Positions 46,101 through 57,672 of a stretch of 64,000 nucleotides of DNA are shown here, piece by piece. The position numbers and the translations under genes were made by a program. The stretch is from Wuchereria bancrofti (taxonomy: Eukaryota > Nematoda > Chromadorea > Rhabditida > Onchocercidae). Every line of letters begins with the position of its first letter. Position 1 is the first letter of the stretch. The stretch spans positions 3,332,399 to 3,396,398 of the forward strand of contig SSBO01000001.1 of NCBI GenBank assembly GCA_005281725.1. The letters are read 5' to 3'. The notes beneath the pieces were generated by a model. That model did no database searches. It saw only the letters and a program-made list of their open reading frames with translations, and had not been told where the DNA came from.

Positions 46101-46562
46101 CGGAAACTTTATGTGGAAATGTCACCTATCAGCTAATTAGATAGTCGAAAAGATTCTCATCTATAAATGAAACAAATCTAAAAATAAGAGAGCTTTCATC
46201 AACAGATAAAGTTACTCATTTTATTTGCAAGGCAAATATTAAACGGATGTCTAACATGTATCTTAGTTCTTCTCTCTTGAATAAAGAAAAAACTTACTAG
46301 TCAGTACGCCGAACCACCACAACCATTCACGTAAATAACCGAAACCGCCTTCGGAAGCACGATGGGTAAAATCAACTTGCGCAAGTTTGATCAGTGCCTT
46401 TTTCTTGATAATAAATGAACTACCAATAAATAAGGATGACGAAATGGCCAAGCTGAGACCAATATAGAAATCGAGCAATGGATAAGTGGATAATAAGGAG
46501 TAGAAACCTTCTGCGCTACCATTCGCGTTACCATCAATTTCATTTTCCACCGAAAAATTCAT
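43164..46562 (-). CDS. NIPA-family magnesium transporter
   Basis: NIPA1-4 are nine-helix Mg2+ transporters of endosomes and the plasma membrane. Six exons in phase (46562-46298, 46048-45958, 45241-45081, 44453-44203, 43725-43540, 43322-43164) give about 370 aa against 360 in human NIPA2. Diagnostic runs: [107 protein letters not shown] and [17 protein letters not shown]. The N-terminal luminal part carries possible N-glycosylation sites (MNFS and GNANGS). The C-terminal tail after the last helix is short and acidic ([13 protein letters not shown]). The start is immediately behind TTTCAG|G at 46564. Whether it is nearest NIPA1 or NIPA2 is not decided here. Confidence 0.94.
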
Positions 46563-46572
46563 CCTGAAATAC
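46563..46572 (-). promoter_or_regulatory. NIPA spliced-leader acceptor
   Basis: GTATTTCAG ends at 46564, one base before the ATG, so a trans-spliced mRNA would have almost no gene-encoded leader. Confidence 0.6.
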
Positions 46573-49500
46573 CATCTTCCTTTCTCTCATGCATGTCTCC
46601 TGAAACAAATATATTTTACAAATATGCAACTGTTTTATTTTTTTTCTCCACAGCACATATCAGGAAATGAATAGCAAGAAGAATCAATTGCTTTTCAGAT
46701 GTTTAAGTATGTGGAAAAGCTTTTATATGGACCTAAATCAAACTTAATTACAAAGAGAAAATCATGCTTACAAATGTAAAAGTGAAAAATGAAATCCAAC
46801 TATTAGATAAAAAACAGAAAATATTAAATAAGTAGAGGAAAAGGTTTAGTATTTCCAACCATAGCAAATATTAAAAAAAGGGATTTCTTGATAAATGCAT
46901 TATTTCATAACTTTGAGCAATTTTCCAAAATTTACGAGCGACCCTGCATTAGCTACTCTCTATTAAAACAAACTTGAGGCAGTACATTTGTTGAAATTCT
47001 AGATCGTTACTAGAAACATGACGAATCAGACTCGGTTACCATCAAAAACTCATTAAACCAATATTTAGAGATGGTTTTTTACTATATGATCAGACTTCCC
47101 TTTCAGAAATTATTACTATTTTGCTCGAAAGTAATAGCATTTTCCTAATTCTCATCAGCAATGGTGGCTAAATTGAGACAGATGATTTATGAATTTTCTC
47201 GCCATTAACAATTATCAAATTGAGGAACCGAAACACATGAATTGCACCAAAATTGAAATAACAGGATTTATCAAAACAACAAATTCCTTTAATTGAGCTC
47301 AGGAAAGAACTGACTATGCTGGCAAAGACTTTTCTGAAAGCAGAATAGGATCGAAGTGATTTCAAAAAAATCAACAGTTACATATCATTTCAAAACTTAT
47401 CATTTCAAAACATACTAGTACTAATCAATCATAATAGAGAACCAAACTGAAAAACATTTTAATTTTTAAAATTGATAAAAATGATAGAAAAGCTTAATGG
47501 AAAAACCTCTTCAATCGAAAAAAGATGAGTAAGTAGCACTATTACAGAGATACATTCTAAATAAAACCAAAAAAATACACTGATGGAATAAGAAGGGAAC
47601 ACACTACCTGATGGAAAGTATTAATTGAAGCAGTCGCTTCACTTAGTATTTACTGTTAGGTAGTCTGCTCTCCCCATATTCTGTCAAATGTGCCGCCCAT
47701 TTTAAAATTAAATTTTGAAAAATATGAGCACAGTGATATTTTACAGTGGAAGACTTCGTTTGTAGTTAAATCGTTTGTAATGAAATAATCTATAAAGCAC
47801 GAAGACATCTTCTGTACAAAGTAAATGTACTGCAAAAAAAATCTATTATTTTTCTAATAGTGAAGCATCCCCTCTCCTTAATCCTTTCCATGAATACCGG
47901 GCTTAATGTAGGGTATTAAACTAGCATCTGTTAACTTCGAAAAAAGTCTGACTTATCCTCTTCACTTTTTTGTTGTGTTTTGAACAGTTTTACAACTGTC
48001 AAAATAATAATTTGCATATCCCACTTTTTCAGTGAAACTTAAGTGCGTCAACTTCCCCCTCACATAAACAGCGACTTAATGGTTATGCAGTGGGAATTCA
48101 AAAGCCTTTTCTATATGTTAAAGAATAAACAAAATATACTGAAATTACGAAACACATTAAGCAACTTACAATATGTTTAAATTGTTTTTGATTATTGAAT
48201 ATTAACGAAAAATGAGCTAACATGAAATATGCAGCCTTCTCTGACATTGCTTCCTTTGTTGAACTTTTAAATTTTTTCATAGGTACTGACTGATGAAATA
48301 TATGTGCATTCATTATTTCTGGTCGTCTTCAGCAAATCGATAACTTGATCTGCAAAAAGTGATTAAATTGATTTTTCCCGCAATACACAAAGAAATTACA
48401 TTATTGTGATTCAGATTAATAAAAAACAAACATTTTATATCTCTAGCCCTTTCGAGAAGTGAGTCTTCGTAACAAGAACATTTTTCAATTTTAATACTAT
48501 AAGCTAACTGCATATTCCAACAGTTTAATACTAAGTTTTTTCTTCACTTAGAATGTTACATGCTTTAAACCAAAGAAAATATCATGTAAGAGAAAAAACA
48601 ACAGTGCAAGCGAATGATAACCATTAACCATAAACAAACAAGAAAATGTATCATCAAATGAGAATGCGAAAGAGCATATCAAATCTTTAGCAACATTTAT
48701 AAAATAGAAAAAAAGAATGAATTTTTACGTTCCCAATTAATGATATGAAACATTTCAAAATAATTAATGGATTTTACATTATTTTTCTTTAAATGGTCGC
48801 AGTACCTGAAAACCTAGCTTGATAATTTTGCGACTCTCTGCTTAAATGTAGAGCAAGTTTTTCAGCATAACCTTAATTTTTTATATGTTTTGAAAATTAT
48901 ACTAATTTAATGTAAGCAAAAATACATCACTGATAACTTATATTACTGTTTGCTGATTTTTCCTGAGAAAAGGAAAGCATTCTTGACGCCTCAGCACATT
49001 TGATATGTCAGTAACACAATATATGCTCTGCTCCGTTAAACACTAAATTTACATTCAAACGTTCCTCGTATAACCCGTAATTTGATCTTGAGAGTTAAAA
49101 CTGTTCGGTCGTACTAATCTATCTACATCTTCGACCAGCAACTGTAAGCAATTTCTTTCTACGGCGGTACGACAACGAGTTAAACACAACAGATTTCTTG
49201 ACAAAAGTTTGCCAATTAACCTTTGAATCCCTCATCCATCTTTCTAAATAATTAGATTTTCCACATTCAAACGGAGAAACTGATGACAACAGAAAAAACC
49301 ACTTCATTATTCCGTACTCTCTAAGGTCCTTTATCTCAGTAGACAGATAAAACGGTATTCCCCACCTGATTCAGAATAAGGGAAATGAAATGTTGAACAT
49401 ACAGAGTTCTAATTCTAACTTCAACTTTTAAACTTCTTATATTAAAATATTTCGAAATCCTAAGTAAGGATCTCTGCTCAGCAGAATTGCTTTAAAAATT

Positions 49501-50255
49501 CAATTTTTTTCATTGGTAAACGTTTTCAGTAGTATTGAGACGGAAAATCCACTCGACTGTCAAAAAACAAGATAAGTTTTTATACTGTTCAAGATTCTAC
49601 AGTAACAAAATGAAATCAAAAAATATATAGAAAAATAGAACAATATCAGCTCCAGCATGACTAATCCACTAATGTTCGTAAATAAGCAATTAATTAGAAT
49701 TAAACACCTTCTGCCTACAGTAAATTCTCCTCTTGAACCAGTAAGCAACCAACTAAAATTCAAACCAGGAAATCGCATTAGCGAAGCTGATATCCAAAAA
49801 CCAATTATTTTCTAATGTTTAAAAGGAATATACTGATACTCTGCATAAATGAGAAATGAGTAAAATGCTCAGAAGATCGATGTAAAGTTTTTTCGGTCAA
49901 TGATCACTAGAGAGCAGTAAATAATTAAAAGAGTATCAGCAAAAACCACAGGTTATTCAGATAGAGCCCCTTTATTTCATGTGATTTCCAGCTTCACATG
50001 TCGAATCGAAAATATTCCACTAAATTTTTTTTTTTTTTAAATCATACATAATAACTGTCTTCCCCCATATAAAAAAGTATCTCGCTTAAAAGAAATACAA
50101 CTCTTTCGATAAAAGCTTTGACTGAAACATTCTGTCATCTTTTTACTCTTCCAATTTCAAAATTTTCATTCATATGAAGTAAAAAATATTTTTTTACTGA
50201 TGGAATAACATGCTTAAATAACTCTCTGCAAATTCTGCACCAGTACATCGCAACA
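46573..50255. other. Spacer downstream of GPN1, possible unrecognised exons
   Basis: Lies between GPN1 and NIPA, both on minus. A minus frame entered from a TTTTTGCAG acceptor near 48350 reads QVIDLLKTTRNNECTYISSV and stops at about 48268. A second exon-like stretch lies near 49755 (LVAYWFKRRIYCRQK, between TTTTAG and GTGTTT). Either might belong to an unrecognised gene, but no family match was found. Confidence 0.3.
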
Positions 50256-52542
50256 TTATCGCAATAACATAGCATCTTCTGAATTTTCTTGGTCCACTCC
50301 TCCTATGTGTATTTTCTCAGTTTTTGGAGCAGTTTCCAAAATAGGTGCCAAATCGATAATTTTCTTTTCCATACTGCATAACTTCTCTAAACTTTCCGCT
50401 GTTTCCTTCGCCAATAAATCAGCCTGAAACAAAGTCGTTCTTTTAAAATACAGTATTATTAAAAAGTATAAAATTAACATTAACTTACGAAATTCTCATT
50501 AAGATAAGTCTAACGCAAGAAAGTCCCGATGCACTGCACTTCAACAAATATGCGATAGTTGAGACAATCCCAAGTACTTAAATTTTATTTTTTTTTTCAA
50601 AGTGTACAACGCTGTTGACAAAACAACCAAAACTGCATCTTTAGCTGAAATAAAGGGAAAAATGAACACCTTTTCTTTCAATAATTGGTCATACATTGGA
50701 CGATATACTTCAAAATATTGCTTGACACAACTTTGCGCTAATTTCAAAAAGTCATCGATTCCTTCACCAGTTATCGAAGAAACTGAAATAAGTAAGAAAC
50801 AAAATATATTTTCAATTAGAAATGAAAATAATATTTGCTTTTCAAAAAATTTCGGAAGAGATTTGCATGCATTGAATCTAAGGCCTTCGCAATGTTAAAA
50901 TGTTCGTTATACTAATTACCTTAGACAAGAGGTGCTCATTAAATAAGTCACCTCATGTTATCATAACCTCTGAAACAATGAATTTAACTCAGTATTCCAA
51001 AGTTTTGCTGCGCATTTGAGAACCTTAACAAACCTGAGACAGTGGCCAAGTTTTGGTAGAACTGATCAAGTACAAGACTTAAAGACCTAGTTAAATCGTT
51101 CATATATGAAGTGGAATTCTGATCCAACGCTTCTTGAAAACTTTCAAAATCATTCATCCATTTAGTTGCAAATGTTGGCTTTATTATGTCCGCCTAGAAT
51201 TTTTTTTTTTTTATATCATGACGCATAGTTTTGTGACAGTAAGCAGAGCGCAGTAAGTCTAGAACGAAATTGCTAACCTAACGCTTAGCAATCCAGCAAA
51301 ACAATAAAATGGATAAACCATAAAACACCAATTTTCTGCCAGTATTAATTAGTCCTACCGTAGTTCTACGGAAAATTAATCAACCAGTAGTTCAGATAGT
51401 GACAGCAACACCTCAAAAGCAAGCATGAAATAACCTTATTAAAAACAACGATGAATGGAAGCTTTGTACGGTACAGAATTGAGCACGCATAAAGCATATT
51501 CGACATGAATGTTGTCGGGTTTGCAGCGCGTACCGAATCAATGATAAATGCTACCAATGTTGGAAATGAAGAAGCTAATGAATCGGTAATAATCGATCCA
51601 GAAGCTGACCACGTAAAAGCTTCGATCTGACCAGGAGTATCCAACAAGCAATAAGGACACTGTTCCGATCGAGATTTTATGAAGTCTACTATCTGAAACA
51701 TATAATATTCTTCAGCCATCATCAGTTCCAAATGTGAAAATAAAAATTTTAGACTAACTAAATAAAATAAATGAAGTAAATGGATTCGTACTATGCTCGT
51801 TCTAATATTTATAATTGTCTCTTATATTTACTATTAGTTCATTATTCTGCTTTTCAGGGCAGTTTGTGGCTGTAAGATAAACGCTACTTGCTTGTGTAAG
51901 TTAATAAATATAAAAGTGTAAAACTATTTCTTCCTTGCTCAACGAGATTTTTTTCTCTTTTCAGAAACCTTAGTCCGTGTTATCAGAAATGAATCGCCGA
52001 GAATGAAGAATAGCAGCAATTACTATATTTTGGAATGAAAAAAAAAAAAAAAACCTGATTAAATTTAGTGCATATAAGATTTAAGCAAGTCATTATAGCA
52101 CCATTCGGACCTAAGTGATATTCTTTCATCACGTGCTTGTATTTCACTGTGTCTCGAATATCGATATTTGCAGCATACGGAATTGTGGTAACAGCAGGAT
52201 CCAGATTTACCAAATACGGAACAATATTTTGTTGACGTAAACGTGCTGTCACACGCTCAAATGATTGAAAAAAATCAACATATTTTACAAAAAGATCTGT
52301 GTGGATTCAGAAATAAAAGGACATAAAATTATCGATAGATCATGAATTTAACGAAAAAGTTTGACAGGCAGAAACCTTCACAGAGCAAAAAACTGGATGG
52401 GAACAGTGAAAAGAAAAGAAGAAACCTGAACAAAAGCACTCTTGCCGGATCCTGCCATCCCCAGAACAATAACTGTTGCGGTGCTGTCACCGAAAACACC
52501 ATTTGATGATGACGACGACGCAGATGTTTTCATTTCTTCCAT
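50256..52542 (-). CDS. GPN1: GPN-loop GTPase 1 (GPN1/XAB1)
   Basis: GPN1, with GPN3, assembles RNA polymerase II and imports it into the nucleus. Six exons in phase: 52542-52426, 52255-52055, 51692-51435, 51193-51034, 50782-50670, 50423-50256, giving 338 aa against 374 in human. Motifs: Walker A GMAGSGKS (28-35), NLDPAV (56-61), the family-defining Gly-Pro-Asn loop in LGPNGA (88-90), DTPGQIE (124-130), and the base-specificity motif NKAD (191-194) split by an intron. An N-terminal Ser run precedes the G domain. The tail after the G domain is short and charged ([16 protein letters not shown]) and lacks part of the human acidic C-terminus. It starts one base after a CTTTTAG|G acceptor at 52544 and is divergent with the RPA-like gene. 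Confidence 0.95.
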
Positions 52543-53011
52543 CCTAAAAGTGGATACAGTACTGATCAAACGTTTCAAATTCAGTGTCCTCTCAACAAGA
52601 AATCATACACTTCTTCTCCTGCCCATTTAAATCTAAATTTTCCATTAAAGGAATGGAAAGGAATGTAACTAACTTAACAAAACTGTAAATTCTTCCCTTC
52701 AAAATAAAGGCTTACGGATTAAATGAGAACTAAAATAAACTAAGTGAAAGAAAAATGTTTTCGCTTGATAGACAGACTACTTTCAAACTAATAAGGTAAC
52801 TTCGGGATTTCCTAAGATGTTCACGACCTAATTAGCAACCACTTAATTAACCATCTACTCACGCACATCCTCCCAAACGTCATAAATGGAAGCGTTCGTG
52901 ACCAACAAACGAGATAACTTCATTCCGCTTGTCCCTCTCGTTTCAGTAATGTCTAACGTTATCCTCGTTGCCTAATTCTCTCTCATTCAGCGATATTTTC
53001 AGTGAAGGATA
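52543..53011. promoter_or_regulatory. Compact bidirectional intergenic region GPN1 / BRC-RPA gene
   Basis: Only about 470 bp separate the two divergent start codons. The GPN1 acceptor (TTTTAG) lies at 52545-52544 and the plus-strand acceptor (ATATTTTCAG) ends at 53002. Both genes therefore probably share promoter DNA. No TATA box or named factor site was identified. Confidence 0.6.
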
Positions 53012-56000
53012 ATGGTGAGCAATAATGTCAAGCTTACCGGAATGAAGTGGACTGAGGTTTCCATTAAGAATTTGAAAGATGAGCCAGGAAGCGGCAATGG
53101 AGTGAATGGATTACGGGTGCGTGTATGTGTGCATGTGTGTATATTAGTCGTTCTCGATGTTGTACTTGTGGTAAATATATGCAGTTTACAGTGCTGTGGT
53201 CTTCCTGAAAGATATGTGCCATCTGTAATCTGTTTGAAATGAGTGTCGGGTTTATAACGGCTTCGGGGAAGGACATAACGGTGAGCGAAAAGGCACTTCA
53301 AAAAGCACGTCAGCTGTTCGAACTCCTCGACGACGATGACAATAACGATTCGGTTCGTGCCACTGTTGGAAACAGTGACAATGCTCGCTGTAGCAGTGTG
53401 GAAAATAGGTAAAATGCATTGACAGTTGTAGTGTAGGTTAACTTCAGAAATACGATACAATCCCTGGCTGATGTCACTGTCTCACAGCTGTAGAGATATT
53501 CATAGTCTCATCCTATTTATGTGACGTAATAGGAAAATGACAGCACTAGTTCTAGCATCATTTTGCAGAACGTGTTAAATACCCGTAACAGTCACATCAT
53601 TTATTAAGTGGTAATGCATATATTTTCTAGATTTCCACTTGAATCGCTGTGTTACATGAACTATCAATTATCTCAATAATTTCAGTGATTCTTTAGCACT
53701 TACTTCCCTTTTTAGCGCAGCGCGACGAAATTTCAAACGGATCTCATTAACTTTCAAATCTCCTCTAGTCAAGAATCCACGCCTTGACAACGGTTGATAA
53801 TTTGTTAATCACTTTGTCGTTCATTTCACTAAGTATTATACATATGACTTTGTCATTCGCGTACCTATACCTATCGAAATATAAACTTCCGGGTGTTGTA
53901 GAAATTCTAAATAGACTCTGTGAGAAAGTAGTTATTTACAATTCGGTAGTTTTAATGCATTCCATTTTTTTAAAAGTGTATTCCCGCCTTATATTTATTG
54001 AACTTTTTCAGTTAGTTGTAGCAGTATCAGTTCTCCAGCCAAGAAAATCTCAGCAGTGTCTGAGCAGTTAACTCCGACAAAACCGAAAAGCAAGTACTAA
54101 AAAAAATTGAATGATGAATGAGTGAATGATAAAATCTTAGAAACGTTGTTCCATATTATAGCTTTTTTTTTTTTTGAAGTTAAAACATTGTAATAAAAGA
54201 GAAATATCAGTGGAAGTTAGATGAATGCAAGTTCATAGATAATAATAGCGTCATTTGGAAATTAATGTTTTAGATACTGTTTGTGGTAAAGTTGGAAGCG
54301 TCACTCCGATCAAGTTGTTGACACCGTACTGCAAGAATTGGCGGTTGTGTATCAAAGTTATTTCTGTTGATGAGGTAAATATTTCCTCGCTAAATCACTG
54401 CTGTTCTACTTAATTCGTCTTTGTTTTTCAAGAGGAAATTTCAAATTTCACATGGTCTTTACTTTTAGATAAGATGTATTCGAGGTCAGCGTATATTCGC
54501 GTTTCAAGCAGTGGATGATGGTGGTGTTGAAATTCGTGTTTCTGCTTTTGGTGATATTGCACATAGAACTTCTACTCTGATTTGTCCGGAACAAGTGGGT
54601 TGATGACAAGTTTTGTAAGTCTTAAATATTCCAATTCTCTTGAGATGTTAGTTTGTAGAAAATATTTTAGATGTATTATATTACGCACGCATCGGTGAAA
54701 ATGGCAAACAAAAGATATAGCCGTAATCAGCACGATATGGAAGTTGTACTTCGACCAGATAGTGAGGTCATACAGTTTTGTGTTTAAGTTTCATAACGAG
54801 GAATATTGTTACCTAATGCAAATTTCTTTTTCCTGTGTCTTTTAGGATAAAGAAGGTTTTGTTTTTTTTCCCTTTTTTCTCAGCTGTCTCTTTTTCATAC
54901 GAATTTTGTTTTTCATAGAAATGGGAAAGAAGATTTATATATACATATATATATATATATGTTTTAAGATATTTTTTAGGTTACAAAGTGCACGGATCGG
55001 CCTCAAATATTGTCGCCTAAAGTAAATTTCGAGTTTGTGCGTATTCACAATTTACAGAGTTTTATCGACACAGAAATAGGTTTGTATTAGTTAAACTGAT
55101 ATGTTAACTTCATTCTGTAATGAGAAACAAATTCTACTTTATCTTACTTTTTTACGTTTCACTCTAATGATGAGATCTGATAAGGAAGCAATATTTATGA
55201 AAGCAATTAATCGATTTTTCAAAGTATATGAAATTTTGGTGCTTGCAAAGGTTTTTTCATGAACAAAGAAAGACTAAATATCGTAATTGAAGATGTACTG
55301 GGAACTGTGATCCACACTGGTGAAATGAAGCAGTTGAAATCAAAAACTGGAGAAGATCTGCAAAAACGTGAAATACAAATCGTTGATGATAGTGGTTACT
55401 ATGTTACTGTAAATCTGTGGGGACAGAAAGCAAAAGTGTTCCCGAGTGAACAATATCAACATGTACTGGCTGTCAAGGGATTGCTTGTGCGTTGTTTTCA
55501 AGGTTATTTTTTAATTTAAAAAAAGTAATCAGGCGCGGATGCTTAATTCCTTGCAATTTTTTTTGAGATTTCAGGAACATTATCTTTAGTTTCAATGGCC
55601 TCTACTAAATTGTTGCACGATCCACATTTTCCGGAAGCTGACGCGCTTCGGTCTTGGTACAGTAAGAACAAGGACAAAGCTTTCAAATCTGCAACAGTGA
55701 ATCAGGTTTCATCATGTAAGTTCGTTGTTTACAATAGGAACTTTTAAATAATGGATCATTAAAAAAACATTCCTGATCAATTTTCATATCCTCAAATTTT
55801 GTGTACATATTATTAATACTAAAACTCTGACCGCAACGAAATGTAAAATTTTCTCAGCGATTATTTTCTTAGATATTTGATTTTTTTAGTTAACGAACAC
55901 AGATGGATCAAGCAACTAAAACTCTCAGTAGATGGCCATTTTTTCAACTTGACTGCAATGATTTCCTCTATTTTTATAGAAAATGCAGTCTACAAGGTGC

Positions 56001-56915
56001 TTTTTTTCAAAAAAACTACTTGTTTCATTTGAAAAGATTTACAACTTCTAAAACTGTTTTATGTGTTGAGAAATGTAGTTTAGTGCTACAAAACTTTTTA
56101 GGGTTGCTTGACTTGTAAGAAAAAGTTATTGGTCGAAAAGGATGGCGATCTGTATATTTGTTCAAAATGTGGTATTTGCAACGAGTACAAATATTATTAC
56201 ACTCTACATGTAAGTACTGAACTAACGAAAGGTTTTAGAATTTCGCTCGGAAACAATGGACATCTCGAAATTTCTAGTAGATATTCATTGTATACAATTG
56301 CTGCTATTGTCTTCATCTTTTTTAATCGTTATTGCCAGTTACATCACTACTTTATTATTACTTGGTTTGATCACCGCATGGTTCGGATGCAGACAATTAG
56401 GATTCGAAATGATATCCGGCTCGTCCTTATTTGCGACATTAAGTTGTTTTTAAAGCTTTGAGGAATTCGGTGAAAAAGAATTTTCTAGTTCGATCGCTCT
56501 TAAACTTTGAATTATCGAAATTTTTCAGTCAAACGCTAGCGACTGTTGTGGGAATTCCACTAAGTGCATTTTTCAGATGGAATTATTCGATTTTACGGGA
56601 ACTGTTCATGTGACTGCATTTGATGATTGTGGACAGAAACTGATAGGGGAACAGGCGGATGAAGTTGCTAAATTCTTGAGATTTGACAGGGACCGATACC
56701 AATCATCTTTCAAAAGTGTGCTTTTCAAACCGTATATGTTTCGACTTGGTGCACAAAGGAGTGGAAATGCTGACCACTCTACCGCTTCAGCAAAAACAAA
56801 GCAAGTTTATTTTTGGTCGGTGAAGGATGTAATTGCGATGCCTTTCGATAGCTATTGTACATTTTTAGAACGTACCATTGAACATACGAGCAATGGAATG
56901 TTTATAGAAAAATGA
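53012..56915 (+). CDS. RPA70-like single-strand DNA-binding protein with an N-terminal BRC repeat
   Basis: Exons: 53012-53116, 53212-53408, 53716-53792, 54012-54093, 54274-54374, 54469-54594, 54671-54766, 54980-55079, 55251-55502, 55575-55715, 55890-55996, 56102-56209, 56577-56915, about 610 aa, like RPA70. Exon 2 encodes GFITASGKDITVSEKAL and KARQLFELL, a BRC repeat with both RAD51-contact modules (FxxA as FITA; LF-x-x as LFEL). A basic linker follows (FKRISLTFKSPLVKNPRL). From 54274 the order is DBD-A (TPIKLLTPYCKNW, VEIRVSAFG), DBD-B (DVLGTVIHTG, VTVNLWGQKAKVF) and DBD-C (HRWIKQLKLSVDGHF) with a CxxC...CxxC zinc ribbon (GCLTCKKK, YICSKCGIC). The RPA70N domain is absent. RPA70 coats ssDNA; BRC repeats bind RAD51. 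The junction 54093/54274 is one base out of phase with canonical sites. The alternatives are two adjacent genes or a missed small exon. The start is the ATG after ATATTTTCAG; ATG 53239 is an alternative. Confidence 0.78.
54926..54962. repeat. AT/ACAT microsatellite in an intron
   Basis: Alternating TA run with one TACATA interruption, just upstream of the exon that begins at 54980. Confidence 0.8.
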
Positions 56916-57672
56916 TGGTTTTTTTTTTGTACCACATGTTAATTTCCGACTACAAATTTGAGAAATTAGCGACATTACTTTATTGTCATTTTAGAGAAAA
57001 AAGAAATATGTTCAAATATGTACTGATATCTGATGAAAAGTAATTTCTTTTTATAGCAGTCTGGAAATTTCAATTTAAAACTTGTCTTTCATTCTTATCG
57101 GTCATGAGTACTTGTTAAGTTCTGGAAAAAATAGATTGAATTTTGCTCAAAAACAATATACAGCTGATTCTATGTATATATTGAAAGAAAAACTAGTTTT
57201 GGTTATTTTTCCTTTATTTTTATTTTCAGCGCAGCATAAATGCGACCTAAGATTGTCTTGTACAGTTATTTGTACTTTACTCAAAAGGGTAGAAGCAAAA
57301 CTGCTATATATATATATATTTAGAGCAAAATGTTTTTAAAAAAAACATGTATATATGATGTTTGTTTTTGATTCAGAGTTTCTCATGAATTTGTTGTTGT
57401 TGAGGGTATGTATTTTCACTATGTTTAATGATAAATTGTCAGCAAAAATTCGACCCCGTGTTTGGTTCCCAATACCATGTATAATGATATGAAGGAATAT
57501 TGCAAAGGTTTCGTTTATACGACTTTGTCTTAGTTTCCACAGAATAACATTTTAACAAGCATGTGAAATGAATTAATTGTAATAGCCAGTTCCATATCCT
57601 TGCTTCTTAATTCGGTGCTAGTGACAGTATGTCGGAGTTTCTCATGCATAACTGATAAGAGGGCGATGTGGT
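56916..57672. other. Convergent 3' flanks of the RPA-like and GalNAc-transferase genes
   Basis: No gene seen. It contains a short (TA)n run near 57307-57320 and the phrase GAGTTTCTCATG twice (about 57379 and 57634). Confidence 0.4.

Noticed and set aside
52999..53460. 153-aa open frame on the minus strand, longest in that area
   Set aside because: It is antisense to the BRC exon and its intron. The GT-rich intron makes a THTRTRN-like low-complexity run, and no family is recognised.
56210..56461. Frame continuing past the zinc-ribbon exon
   Set aside because: A strong GTAAGT donor at 56210 and the acceptor at 56576 connect to the conserved DBD-C sequence; the read-through resembles nothing in RPA70.
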